A DNA stretch of 64,000 bases. Origin: a virus. Positions 55,141 through 63,777 of this stretch are shown here, one piece after another. Within the stretch, counting starts at the first letter, position 1; the number at the start of each line of letters is the position of its first letter. The DNA lies in IMG/VR virus record IMGVR_UViG_3300018080_000003, positions 1-64,000 of that record. One strand, written 5' to 3'. Position numbers and translations under genes: made by a program. The notes beneath the pieces were generated by a model that ran no database searches, was not told where the DNA came from, and saw only the letters and a list, made by a program, of their open reading frames with translations.

Positions 55141-55174
55141 GCCTGAGGTCAGGTCGCGCGCCGACCAGCGGCTG

Positions 55175-55294
55175 ATGCGCTGCGCCTGGTGCTACATTCT
55201 GCTGGCCCAGCCTCACCCATGGTACGACAAGGATACTGGGATGCTCTGGGGTCTTTGTCGTAGGTGCGTACCGGGTGGTTTGCTATACTACTAG
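55175..55294 (+). CDS. Small CxxC-CxxC protein, 39 aa
   Basis: The frame MRCAWCYILLAQ ... LCRRC contains CAWC and CRRC 22 residues apart, a zinc-ribbon spacing. The start is unsure; ATG 55175 is used, but the frame is open upstream into the previous gene and no ribosome site is visible. It is small enough to be chance, though the Cys pairs favour a real product. Confidence 0.4.
   Translation: MRCAWCYILLAQPHPWYDKDTGMLWGLCRRCVPGGLLYY
55284..55289 (+). promoter_or_regulatory. Extended -10 (TGCTATACT)
   Basis: TG-C-TATACT matches an extended -10, ending 9 bases before the ATG at 55299. A -35 is not evident, as is usual for extended -10 promoters. Transcription would start at or just before the codon. 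Confidence 0.38.
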
Positions 55295-55298
55295 CGCC

Positions 55299-55769
55299 AT
55301 GGGCCAGTACACTTTCCAGCAGGGATTTAGCTACGTCGCAGCTTTCGACAAGCCTTGGATTGCCAGCTCGGGCATGATCAAGAGCGGCGTCGAGGACCAA
55401 GGCTTTCGGGTTGATGCCTACTACAAGTGCGAGAAGGCCCCCAACTTCCCCTTCGTCCCCCCGAGTCGCGCTCGCTGTGGCAAGGACTACGACCACGTGG
55501 CCGTGGTAACGCGGACGGCGCGAACGGAGCGAATCGATGTTCCGAAAGAGGTGAAGTGGATCGTCCAAGTTCCGAAGGCTCAGCCTTCGCCTCCGCCCAA
55601 GCCGCCTTCTGGCACGCTTCCGCAGCAGGGCCCATCGGGGCCCAACATCGCATCGTCGGCGCAGGCGCCGAACCTGTTAAAGACTCCAGGCAAGGAAACG
55701 CCGAAGTGGGTCTGGGCAGCGGCGGGCGGAGCCGGTATCATCGTGCTCTTGAAGTTGCTGGGCAAGTAG
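55299..55769 (+). CDS. Tail-anchored protein with Cys pair, 156 aa
   Basis: The product starts MGQYTFQQGFSYV. Residues 20-85 are soluble, with Cys at about 44 and 60 (KCEKAP, RCGKDY). A Pro/Gln/Ser-rich stalk of about 45 residues leads to a membrane helix (WVWAAAGGAGIIVLLKLL) and GK. This is the tail-anchored plan again, here amid the glycosyltransferase genes, so it may be the glycosylated target or belong to the virion set. Confidence 0.68.
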   Translation: MGQYTFQQGFSYVAAFDKPWIASSGMIKSGVEDQGFRVDAYYKCEKAPNFPFVPPSRARCGKDYDHVAVVTRTARTERIDVPKEVKWIVQVPKAQPSPPPKPPSGTLPQQGPSGPNIASSAQAPNLLKTPGKETPKWVWAAAGGAGIIVLLKLLGK

Positions 55770-55790
55770 CTCTGAAGGAAGGGGGAAGAG

Positions 55791-56849
55791 ATGAAGATTC
55801 GACTGTACGGCGTAGACCGTGGAGAAGGCAGCTGGACGCGCGTCAGCCGTGGGGTAAAGGAAGGCCTGGAGGCTTGCGGTGCGCTTGCGTCGTTTCTGAA
55901 TGTCAGCCGGGTGGATGATCCTGGCTACGACTCCCTTGACCAAGGTTTTGACGCTCCGGTCGGTTTGACGATCGGTCCGCCGATGGCGGCTAGCGTGATG
56001 ATGGGGCGTGGAGAGCATTATCGGCGCCTGCTGATGATCGCGAGCAACAGCTCGTGGTTGCCCCGAAGCCTGATGGAGCGGTCGGACAAGATCGTCACGG
56101 GCTACGTTGGTCCGAGTCAGTTCTCGATTGAGGTGATCAAGAGAAACACGCTGATGACGAAGAGTCTCCACCTCTACCTGCATGGGGTGGACAAGGCTTT
56201 TCAGCCGATGCGCGGGGTGCGGAAGCCGAAGGGGTGGTCGGTGCTTCACATGGCTTCGACGCACATGCAGCGTAAGGGAACGCGGGAGCTTCTGTACGCG
56301 TGGGGCTTGGCGCTCCGGAAGAAGCTGATCCCTCAGGACAGCGTTCTTCGTCTGGTGATCGATGGCCCGAAGGGGGTATATCTTTCGGAGATCCATAAGG
56401 CGACGCAAGGGATCGTTGAGCACGCGGAGAGCATCGTGGTTCTGCCGCGCCTAGAGCTTTCTGTAGATGATCTGCGTTTCTTCTACGCGCAGCACCACTT
56501 GGTGGCTCAGCCTTCTCGGGCCGAAGGGTTCGGCATGGTTCCTTTGGAATCAAGGGCCTGTGGTGTCCCTGTGCTCGCGACGGCTTGCACCGGTCATGAG
56601 GAGCACATCCAGCCGGCGGATGGCATCGTCGTGGTACCGCATGGCTTGAACGGTCCGATCGATGATGGTCCGGGAGCGGAGGCGCCAACTGTTTCTCCGG
56701 AGGACATCTGTGAGGGCCTCATCGAGGCTTACGATCGACGAGAGGTTTTGAGTGCGCTCGCGATGGAGCAGTCGGCTTACTTTCGGGATGTTTGGTCCTG
56801 GCCGAAGGTGACACAAGAGTTTCTCCGGTCTCTTGAAGCTAGCTCTTGA
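55791..56849 (+). CDS. GT4-type glycosyltransferase, 352 aa
   Basis: AAGGAAGGGGGAAGAG precedes the ATG. The C-terminal donor-binding motif reads PSRAEGFGMVPLESRACG (E-x7-E) and is followed by PVLATACTGHEEHI. An earlier LHMASTHMQRKGTRELLYAW marks the nucleotide-binding loop. The N-terminal half is a typical Rossmann-like acceptor domain. A single-domain enzyme, unlike the one at 51098, and the last transferase before the spike genes. Confidence 0.82.
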   Translation: MKIRLYGVDRGEGSWTRVSRGVKEGLEACGALASFLNVSRVDDPGYDSLDQGFDAPVGLTIGPPMAASVMMGRGEHYRRLLMIASNSSWLPRSLMERSDKIVTGYVGPSQFSIEVIKRNTLMTKSLHLYLHGVDKAFQPMRGVRKPKGWSVLHMASTHMQRKGTRELLYAWGLALRKKLIPQDSVLRLVIDGPKGVYLSEIHKATQGIVEHAESIVVLPRLELSVDDLRFFYAQHHLVAQPSRAEGFGMVPLESRACGVPVLATACTGHEEHIQPADGIVVVPHGLNGPIDDGPGAEAPTVSPEDICEGLIEAYDRREVLSALAMEQSAYFRDVWSWPKVTQEFLRSLEASS

Positions 56850-56862
56850 CAGGTCTTCCTTG

Positions 56863-56868
56863 TAGAAT
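56863..56868 (+). promoter_or_regulatory. TAGAAT -10-like element before the spike genes
   Basis: TGTAGAAT lies 6 bases before the ATG at 56875. TTGACA at 56846-56851 is only 11 bases upstream, too near for a standard promoter, so the pairing is not claimed. Confidence 0.3.
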
Positions 56869-56874
56869 GCGAGC

Positions 56875-59769
56875 ATGGATTTCGGTTCTGCTGGTATCAA
56901 GGGAAACGGGAAGGCACGTGCCTTTGAGTTCCCGGATGGCGTGGACGCTGAGGTGGCGCTCGCGGGTCGCGCTCGTCTTCGCTACAACGCTTTCACGAAC
57001 CAGCTTGAACTGAGCGTCAGTGGTAACCCTTACTTGCCTTTCACGGCAGGTGGCGGAGCGATTCCACTCAATGGAATATCCTGGGTAGACGGACGTAACG
57101 GGAACGATGGAACTGCCATTTATGGCAGTCAAAACAACCCCTTCCAGACGGTTCAAGCCGCCATCAACTCGGCGATTGGGTCTGGGTTCACGACTATCGG
57201 CATCGTCGTTCTTGGCGGAGATTACCCAGAGGACGTCGTCGTGCCGAACGTCCTCGTCGACACGCGCCTGGGGATCGTGGGCCTTGGCGGGGCGGGCGTC
57301 AACATCCGTTCGCTGACGGCCTCTTGTCCGACAGGTGCAGGTGTTCGACTTGATCTCTCGATCGAGTCGCTCACGTTGGGCACCCGAGTTGGTGGGGGCC
57401 AGACGGTAGCTCCTTTGACCCTTGTGGGGGACAACGGGAACTTGGAGGTGGAGACCCGTGGCGTGAACATGAACAGTTCGACGCCGAACATTCCTCCCTT
57501 CCAGACGTTGAACGCCGCTGCGACTGGCAACCTCGACGCCGTGATGGGAGAGTCGATTTTGCGCGCGACGGCATCTCCGGCGGCGGCCGTAGAGATGGCG
57601 TTTGGCGATGTCGAGTTTCGCGACATAACGCTTCGAGGCCTGGATACGACTCAGGTTCTGATCACGGGCCCGTGCAATTTCACGGGTTCAGACGTGGTGC
57701 TCCTCGCAGATGGTGCAGGCGGCAACCCTCTGATCGCTCACTCTGGGCCTTCTGGTCAAATCAACTTCGTCTCAAGTTTCTGTCAGCCCTCTTCGACGAC
57801 CGATGATTTTATCCAGGTCTCTTCTCCTGCGACGAGCGTTGTACTTCGCTCCTGCATCGTTGGAAGCAACGGTTACACCGGTCAGGTTCTTCTATCCGGC
57901 GGACCGGTCTTCTACAACTTTGTCAGCTCTGTAGACGGAAATCCTGTTCCGATTGTGGGTGCTGGCTTTGAGACTCGTTTTCAGAACAGTAGCCAGGTCC
58001 AGCACAACAGCACGACGGTCATCGGAACGCAGCCTGTCGATCAGGCCATGGACGACTTGCTCTTCGGGACGACGCAGATTGGAGCGCCCATCGTTGGCCC
58101 TGGCACCTTCGCCCTTGGAGATGATTCGACGATTCTCGTCGATACGGGTGCGGCTGTAACGCTGACGCTTCCGGCCATCACGACGCGGCCTCGCGGCAAG
58201 GCTTATCGGATCGTGGACGCGACGGGCGGCGGCACGCCTGTCACGATCAATCCGACGGGTGCAGATACCGTGAATGGCGGCGCGTCTCTTACGTTCACCC
58301 CTGGTGGCGCGAACGCCTCCATCGTCCTTCAGTCGGAGTCCGCTTCCACCAACTGGGCTCTGACCCAGGCGGATCCAACGACTGGCGGCGGTGGTGGTTC
58401 GACGATTCCTGTTGACCGCATCACCTACGTGAATCAGCTGAACGGCAACGACGCAACCGGTGTGGCGGGTGACATTGCTTTCCCCTTTCAGACTGTTCAG
58501 GCAGCGGTCAACGCGGCCATCGCGACTTTGGGCTTCAGTGCGGGCAACCTGGGCATCGTCGTTTCTCCTGGGTCCTATCTGGAAGATGTCGATATCGACT
58601 ACACGCTCAGTAGCGGGATGTATCTCGGCATTTACGGCGATGGTCACGCGGTGAAAATCCGGAGCATCAACGTCATCGGACCCAATATCCCGGTCGGTTC
58701 TCCTTTCTTCCAGGAGCTTTTCATCGGTGATCTCTGCATCGGCTTTCCCGAGGGCGCTGGCTTCTCTAGCCGCCCCGCACTTCAGGTCCGCGAGGGCCTT
58801 GCCCCTCTGAACGTTGTGCTCTCGAACGTGGGATGCTTCGTAGCAAACGGCAACGAAGACGTCGTCGTCATTGGCCCAGCCTCGACGGGAGGTGTCACAG
58901 TTGAGGCTGTTGGCGGCGGAGCTTTCGCGAATGACAACATCAACGCTGTGACGGGCCGCGCGCTGGTGATGGACACGGGTACCTTCCGGGGTACTGGCTT
59001 CAATCTTCAGTCTCGGAACGCCCCTGCGGTTGAGATCACTGGCGCCGCCATCTACAACGACCAGGGTTCTCGTATCGCTCAGGTGTTGGGCGTGGGAACG
59101 GACCCTCTAATCCGAACGACTGCGACGACGCTTCACCTCATCAGCCTGAACAACACGCAGCTCGTTCCGACCACGACAACGGTCGACGTCATCGAGACGA
59201 ACGACATCAACGCGGACATCACGTTGAACGATGTTCAGGTTCAGCTCATCGGTTCGTCTGGCAACATCAACATGACCTCGGGTGGCATCGTCAACGTTAC
59301 GAGCGCCTACGTCTCGCAGACGGGTCCTTGTCCCATTATCGGCGCCACGGTCGTGAACCTCGACCACCAGGGTTCACAGGTCGGCTACTCGTCCTCGACG
59401 GTCCTTGGTGACCGCGACATGACAGATGCTGTGACGCAGGTCGTACAGGGTGTCAGTGACACGGTGGCTCGGCTCACAGGTGGCGGCGCGTTCGCTGCTG
59501 GACCGGAGGAAGTCATTTTGGTGGCTGAGGGCGCCTCTCCGACGACCATCACGTTGCCTCTTCGGAGTACAGTAGTCGATGGTAAAAAGTACCGTGTGGT
59601 GGATGCGCTCCCTGCAGGTTCTGCGGGCATCACGATCGCTGCTTCTGGCGCCGATACTATCAACGGTGGCGCGACGTTTGTGATGACGACGGGCCCGAAT
59701 AACTACGTCGAGGTCATCGCTGAGGTGGGCGCTCCCTCGGCTTGGACGATCATCGGTATTCGTCCTTGA
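56875..59769 (+). CDS. Double beta-helix spike protein, 964 aa
   Basis: Residues 1-60 form an anchor domain shared with the next three genes (GIKGNGKARAFEFPDG, GRARLRYNAFTNQLELS). Residues 65-385 look like a right-handed beta-helix, starting NPFQTVQAAINSAIG. A cap domain follows (410-500: GKAYRIVDATGGG, GADTVNGGASL). A second helix and cap repeat the plan at 505-870 and 885-964. Such spikes bind or cut surface polysaccharides. The tandem duplication within one chain is clear from the repeated NGNDAT/QTVQAAVNAAI and ADTINGG motifs. Confidence 0.8.
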   Translation: MDFGSAGIKGNGKARAFEFPDGVDAEVALAGRARLRYNAFTNQLELSVSGNPYLPFTAGGGAIPLNGISWVDGRNGNDGTAIYGSQNNPFQTVQAAINSAIGSGFTTIGIVVLGGDYPEDVVVPNVLVDTRLGIVGLGGAGVNIRSLTASCPTGAGVRLDLSIESLTLGTRVGGGQTVAPLTLVGDNGNLEVETRGVNMNSSTPNIPPFQTLNAAATGNLDAVMGESILRATASPAAAVEMAFGDVEFRDITLRGLDTTQVLITGPCNFTGSDVVLLADGAGGNPLIAHSGPSGQINFVSSFCQPSSTTDDFIQVSSPATSVVLRSCIVGSNGYTGQVLLSGGPVFYNFVSSVDGNPVPIVGAGFETRFQNSSQVQHNSTTVIGTQPVDQAMDDLLFGTTQIGAPIVGPGTFALGDDSTILVDTGAAVTLTLPAITTRPRGKAYRIVDATGGGTPVTINPTGADTVNGGASLTFTPGGANASIVLQSESASTNWALTQADPTTGGGGGSTIPVDRITYVNQLNGNDATGVAGDIAFPFQTVQAAVNAAIATLGFSAGNLGIVVSPGSYLEDVDIDYTLSSGMYLGIYGDGHAVKIRSINVIGPNIPVGSPFFQELFIGDLCIGFPEGAGFSSRPALQVREGLAPLNVVLSNVGCFVANGNEDVVVIGPASTGGVTVEAVGGGAFANDNINAVTGRALVMDTGTFRGTGFNLQSRNAPAVEITGAAIYNDQGSRIAQVLGVGTDPLIRTTATTLHLISLNNTQLVPTTTTVDVIETNDINADITLNDVQVQLIGSSGNINMTSGGIVNVTSAYVSQTGPCPIIGATVVNLDHQGSQVGYSSSTVLGDRDMTDAVTQVVQGVSDTVARLTGGGAFAAGPEEVILVAEGASPTTITLPLRSTVVDGKKYRVVDALPAGSAGITIAASGADTINGGATFVMTTGPNNYVEVIAEVGAPSAWTIIGIRP

Positions 59770-59780
59770 GGAGGTGAGAG

Positions 59781-61301
59781 ATGGGTAGAGGAACAGTCGG
59801 TTTCAAGGGCCACGGGATCACGCGATCTCTGGAGTTCCCCAACGGGGAACTGGCCCCTGTTGCGCCTCCAGGTCGTGCTCGTCTTCGCTACAACGATGCG
59901 ACAAGTCAGCTTGAGCTGAGCATCTCCGGCGGCGCCTTTGCGCCTGTAGGCACGGGCGGCGCCACTGCGGCGCTGAGTTACGCGGCCTGGGTGGATGAGC
60001 GCTCAGGCAACGATGGCACGGCGGTGGTAGGCAACATCAACCTGCCATTCCTCACGGTCCAGGCTGCGGTGAACGCGGTCATTGCCCTGGGCAACCCAGA
60101 CGCATCGATTCTCATCTTGCCTGGCAATTACCAGGAGGATGTTGTGGTTCCGGCTGCCTTTGCTGACATCCAGATAGGCTTCTCTGGAGTGAGTGGTGCG
60201 AGCAATATTCGCTCGATCACGCTGAACGCTCCGGCGGCTCCTGCGGTCCGGGCTCAGTTCACGCTCAACGAGCTGACGCTGGGCAACCGTGTGGGTGGTG
60301 GGCAGACGGTTGCGCCTCTGGTGATCGTCAACGGTGACGGGGACACGGACGTCTTCGCAACGCAGCTGCAGCTCTTCACTTCGACGCCTAACATCGACTT
60401 GGTTCGAACTGAGAACAACACGGCTTTCGGTTTATTGACGGTCCAATTCAACGGCGGCCAGGCTCTAGCGACACCTGGGTCGGCGAACTCGCGAGCCTTG
60501 TTCTTGGAGGCGGGTACGATTCTGACGAACGATTTTCTCACCTTCTCGCAGACGGCTTCTGCGATTGAGATCGACGGCTTCGTTGCTCTGTTCGACGTGG
60601 GCTCGGTCTATCAGCAGAGCCTGGGCTCGGTGTCGCCTCTCATCACTTGCTCGCTGACGTCCTTCGCGTTCGTCAACCTTTTTGGAACGTCGCTCCAGCT
60701 TCCGACGGCTAACACCGTCATCGACCTGCCTTCTCCAGGCGCGAGCGTGAACCTCAACGGAGGCGTTGTTCAGTCGTTCGTGCATGCCGGCGCGGGTATC
60801 GCGACGCCCGGCACCGCGGCGGTGAACTACATCTCCGACTTGGCGGGCAACCGCCTCTCGGTGTCTGCGCTTTCTGGTTTGGGCCTCCTTCAAGGCGCCG
60901 AGCTGGTGGCCTTCGACTCGACGACGAACGTACTCCCTGCAGGCCTAACGGCCACCGAGGGCATCGATCGTGCCATCCAAGGGGTGAGCGACACGGTGGC
61001 ACGCATCACGGGCGGCGGCGCTGTGGCGGCAGGGTCTGAAGAGATCATCTTGGTGGACGAGCCTGCCCTAGCCACCACCATTCTTCTTCCGCTCCGAAGT
61101 ACGGTCGACGAGGGGAAGAAGTATCGTGTCGTCGATGCGACGCCGGCTGGTGCCGCTGGCATCACAGTGGCAGCTTCGGGCGCTGACACAATCAACGGAG
61201 GCCCTTCGACGGTGGTCACCTCTGGTCAGAACAACTACGTGGAAGTCATGGCGGAAGCTGGCGCGGCCACAAGCTGGGTGATTGTCGGCATTCGGCCCTG
61301 A
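59781..61301 (+). CDS. Beta-helix spike protein, 506 aa
   Basis: GAGGAGGTGAGAG leads into the ATG. The anchor (VGFKGHGITRSLEFPNG, GRARLRYNDATSQLELS) is about 60 residues. The beta-helix runs from NLPFLTVQAAVNAVIAL to about 400. The cap (EGKKYRVVDATPAGAAG, GADTINGGPST, NNYVEVMAEAG) ends VIVGIRP. It is a single-unit version of the protein at 56875. Different helix sequences with common ends suggest modular exchange of receptor-binding parts. Confidence 0.8.
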   Translation: MGRGTVGFKGHGITRSLEFPNGELAPVAPPGRARLRYNDATSQLELSISGGAFAPVGTGGATAALSYAAWVDERSGNDGTAVVGNINLPFLTVQAAVNAVIALGNPDASILILPGNYQEDVVVPAAFADIQIGFSGVSGASNIRSITLNAPAAPAVRAQFTLNELTLGNRVGGGQTVAPLVIVNGDGDTDVFATQLQLFTSTPNIDLVRTENNTAFGLLTVQFNGGQALATPGSANSRALFLEAGTILTNDFLTFSQTASAIEIDGFVALFDVGSVYQQSLGSVSPLITCSLTSFAFVNLFGTSLQLPTANTVIDLPSPGASVNLNGGVVQSFVHAGAGIATPGTAAVNYISDLAGNRLSVSALSGLGLLQGAELVAFDSTTNVLPAGLTATEGIDRAIQGVSDTVARITGGGAVAAGSEEIILVDEPALATTILLPLRSTVDEGKKYRVVDATPAGAAGITVAASGADTINGGPSTVVTSGQNNYVEVMAEAGAATSWVIVGIRP

Positions 61302-61309
61302 GGTGATTC

Positions 61310-62755
61310 ATGAGTGATGGCTCTATCGGTTTCAAGGACGTCGGGCGCTGGCGTGCGCTTGAGTTCCCTGACGGACAGAATGCAGAAGTCTCTCCTCTTG
61401 GGCGTGCTCGTGTTCGCTACAACGACGGCAGCGGGGAGCTTGAGGCCAGTCTGGATGGCGGGCCGTACCAGCGTATCGGAGGCCTCACGCAGAACGGTGC
61501 GGGCTGGGTTGACGCTTTTGGCGGGAACGATACGACAGCGGAGTATGGCCGTCTCGATCTCCCCTTTCGAACGGTGCAAGCAGCAGTCGATGCGGCTTAC
61601 GCGACAGGGGGAGACAATCTAACTCTTGTCATTTTTGCAGGGGACTACCCGGAGGATGTCGTCATCCAGCCCCCCCCCGCTCAGCCGACGACCTTGACGT
61701 TGTTTGGTCTCTACCGTAGCGGTGTGAGGGTCCGTTCCGTCACGTTGGACAACCCAAGTGGCGCCCAGACAGCTGACGTCGTGATGTCTTCCCTGTCTCT
61801 TGGCAGCGATGCGGGTGGCCAAACGGTTCCACCCATCACGCTCCAAGCTCCGAACAACGGGACCCTTCGAGCACGCCTCGACAACGTCATCGCGACGAGT
61901 TCCACGCCTGGCATTGACGTTTTTCAGCAGACCAACAACTTTGGCGTTGTTACCTGTGAGGCCAACAACAGCACCCTGACTGCGACGGATGCTGCAACAG
62001 GTTCACGCGCTGCCTTCATCAACTCAGGGGCCCTCGTCGCCAACAACTGCACTCTGAGAGGCTTCTCCGCCAACACCGTATTGGTCGAAGCCGCTGGCAC
62101 TTTCACTATGTCAGGAGGGTTCCTCGACCAGGGTGGCCTCTTTGGTGGTTTCACTACTCTTCAGAGCAATGGCACCGGAGCCGTGGTGCTCACCAACATT
62201 CGCGCGAGCCCAGCTGGGTTTTTCGACGACGTTATTGCCGCTAGCAACTCGCTCGCTAACTTCACTGTTCTGGGACTGCTGGTTATCGACGGTTTTTACT
62301 TCGGGAATGCTTTCATGAGCGGGAATGTGTTCGCGTATTCCTTCCTCGCGAATACGGCTGGCACTCCGATTCCGATCATCACTGCGCTACAGGTACGACT
62401 TCAGCGGGCCGAGCAGGTAGGCGCCTCGGTTGGCACTCTGGGGAACACGACTGTCAACGCTGCGCTTGACAACATCCTCGTCGGTGTCACCAACATCAAC
62501 AATCGCATCAACGGTCCTGCCGTTTTCGCACCTACGACACAGCGAACTTTGCCTTGCAATACGACGGGAGGGGTCGTCACCTTTAACCTTCCGACGATTA
62601 ACGCTTTCCCTCGTGGCAAAACTTTCCGGTTCGTTCATGCTGTGCCTGGAGCGAGCGACATCGTCATCAACTCCTCTGGTGCTGATACGATCGACGGAGG
62701 CGCATCCTTCAACCTACCGGCTGGAGCGAACAACTATGTTGAGATCCAAAGCTAG
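61310..62755 (+). CDS. Beta-helix spike protein, 481 aa, with in-frame amber before the conserved end
   Basis: The anchor (IGFKDVGRWRALEFPDG, GRARVRYNDGSGELEAS) and the helix start (DLPFRTVQAAVDAAYAT) are as in the paralogues. The cap reads ADTIDGGASF and NNYVEIQS, then TAG at 62753-62755. In the same frame 13 further codons (VGINNWVVVSRRP) precede a TGA at 62795-62797 and align with the ends of the other two spikes (WTIIGIRP, WVIVGIRP). So the stop is inside the conserved domain: either a truncating mutation or read-through giving 495 residues. Confidence 0.75.
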   Translation: MSDGSIGFKDVGRWRALEFPDGQNAEVSPLGRARVRYNDGSGELEASLDGGPYQRIGGLTQNGAGWVDAFGGNDTTAEYGRLDLPFRTVQAAVDAAYATGGDNLTLVIFAGDYPEDVVIQPPPAQPTTLTLFGLYRSGVRVRSVTLDNPSGAQTADVVMSSLSLGSDAGGQTVPPITLQAPNNGTLRARLDNVIATSSTPGIDVFQQTNNFGVVTCEANNSTLTATDAATGSRAAFINSGALVANNCTLRGFSANTVLVEAAGTFTMSGGFLDQGGLFGGFTTLQSNGTGAVVLTNIRASPAGFFDDVIAASNSLANFTVLGLLVIDGFYFGNAFMSGNVFAYSFLANTAGTPIPIITALQVRLQRAEQVGASVGTLGNTTVNAALDNILVGVTNINNRINGPAVFAPTTQRTLPCNTTGGVVTFNLPTINAFPRGKTFRFVHAVPGASDIVINSSGADTIDGGASFNLPAGANNYVEIQS

Positions 62756-62805
62756 GTGGGGATCAACAACTGGGTGGTGGTTTCTCGCCGTCCTTGAGGT
62801 AAGAA

Positions 62806-63777
62806 ATGGCAGCAGGTGATGACGGCAGCGCGGGTCCTTGGGGCTTCAAGGGACAGGCTCGAAGGCTCTTCGAGCTTCCGAATTCTGAGGAGGCTCAGGG
62901 CAATCCGAGTGAGACAGCTCCGATTGGGCGTGCTCGGATTGGCTACGACGACTTCCGGAATTGGATCACAGCGTCGATCGGTCTCGACGTCTTCCGTCCG
63001 ATCTTCGAGGACGCGCAGTACATCTACACATTCTTCCGCGAGACGATGGTCGAGAACGGCCAGTTCACTCCGGTGGAGATCGACGCGGGGCTCATCAGTC
63101 AGCCTTTTATCCAGGCATCAGACCTCCCGGTGCCTCCTCCCATGGGACCGACGATGCCTGCGTTTGCGGTTGTGCGCGAGGGTGCAGCCCAGCTTCAGCT
63201 CTACTACTGGGACTTCATCGGTGCGACCGGTTGGATCGGTACGACCTACCCTTGGCTGAGTCCGGTGTTGCCGCCTGAGTTCGTGCTCGACCAAAACACG
63301 GGCTACGGCGCTCCGCTGGGCAACTTCCAGTTCTCTTTCGGCTCTGAGATTCAGATCGCCCAAGCCTGCACGGCAACGGACATCAACGCTCGCGTGAACG
63401 CTGTCGGCGGACCTCATGCCTTCGACGTTCGACTTACGACGACGCCAGGGCCGTCAGCTCCTGCGCTTACGAGCTACACGAACATCATCGTCTCTGGCAC
63501 GCACACCTTCACGACGACGGGTTGGGAGACCATCGCGACGATCTCTCAGCCGCTGGCCGTGAACGACTGGATCCTCACGAGCATCTATGGCTCACCAAAC
63601 TCTGCGTTCTTCAACATCCCTGCAGAGCGCTCTGCTGGCAATTTGAACGAGAACTTTGGCGTGCTGAATGCCAGCCTCTATGCCTTTGTGGGAGCAGCTC
63701 CCCCGGGAAGCATCGTCATTCCTACGACGCGTGACATCAACAACTGCTACGGCCTTTGCACTCCGGAGCTTGGGTAA
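62806..63777 (+). CDS. Spike/fibre protein with shared anchor, 323 aa
   Basis: The anchor is a variant of the others (WGFKGQARRLFELPNSE, GRARIGYDDFRNWITAS) with a longer lead. The rest lacks the beta-helix pattern and cap; it has aromatic and Pro-rich strands (LQLYYWDFIGATGWIG, HAFDVRLTTTPGPSAPALTS) and ends with NNCYGLCTPELG, a possible disulfide. It is probably a different fibre type assembled on the same base. Confidence 0.75.
   Translation: MAAGDDGSAGPWGFKGQARRLFELPNSEEAQGNPSETAPIGRARIGYDDFRNWITASIGLDVFRPIFEDAQYIYTFFRETMVENGQFTPVEIDAGLISQPFIQASDLPVPPPMGPTMPAFAVVREGAAQLQLYYWDFIGATGWIGTTYPWLSPVLPPEFVLDQNTGYGAPLGNFQFSFGSEIQIAQACTATDINARVNAVGGPHAFDVRLTTTPGPSAPALTSYTNIIVSGTHTFTTTGWETIATISQPLAVNDWILTSIYGSPNSAFFNIPAERSAGNLNENFGVLNASLYAFVGAAPPGSIVIPTTRDINNCYGLCTPELG

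Noticed and set aside
56846-56868. TTGACA plus TAGAAT as a sigma70 promoter
   Set aside because: The spacing is 11 bases, far from 17; TTGACA also overlaps the previous stop.
62753-62755. Amber codon reassigned across the genome
   Set aside because: TAG closes several genes here without a conserved continuation, so only a local effect is proposed.
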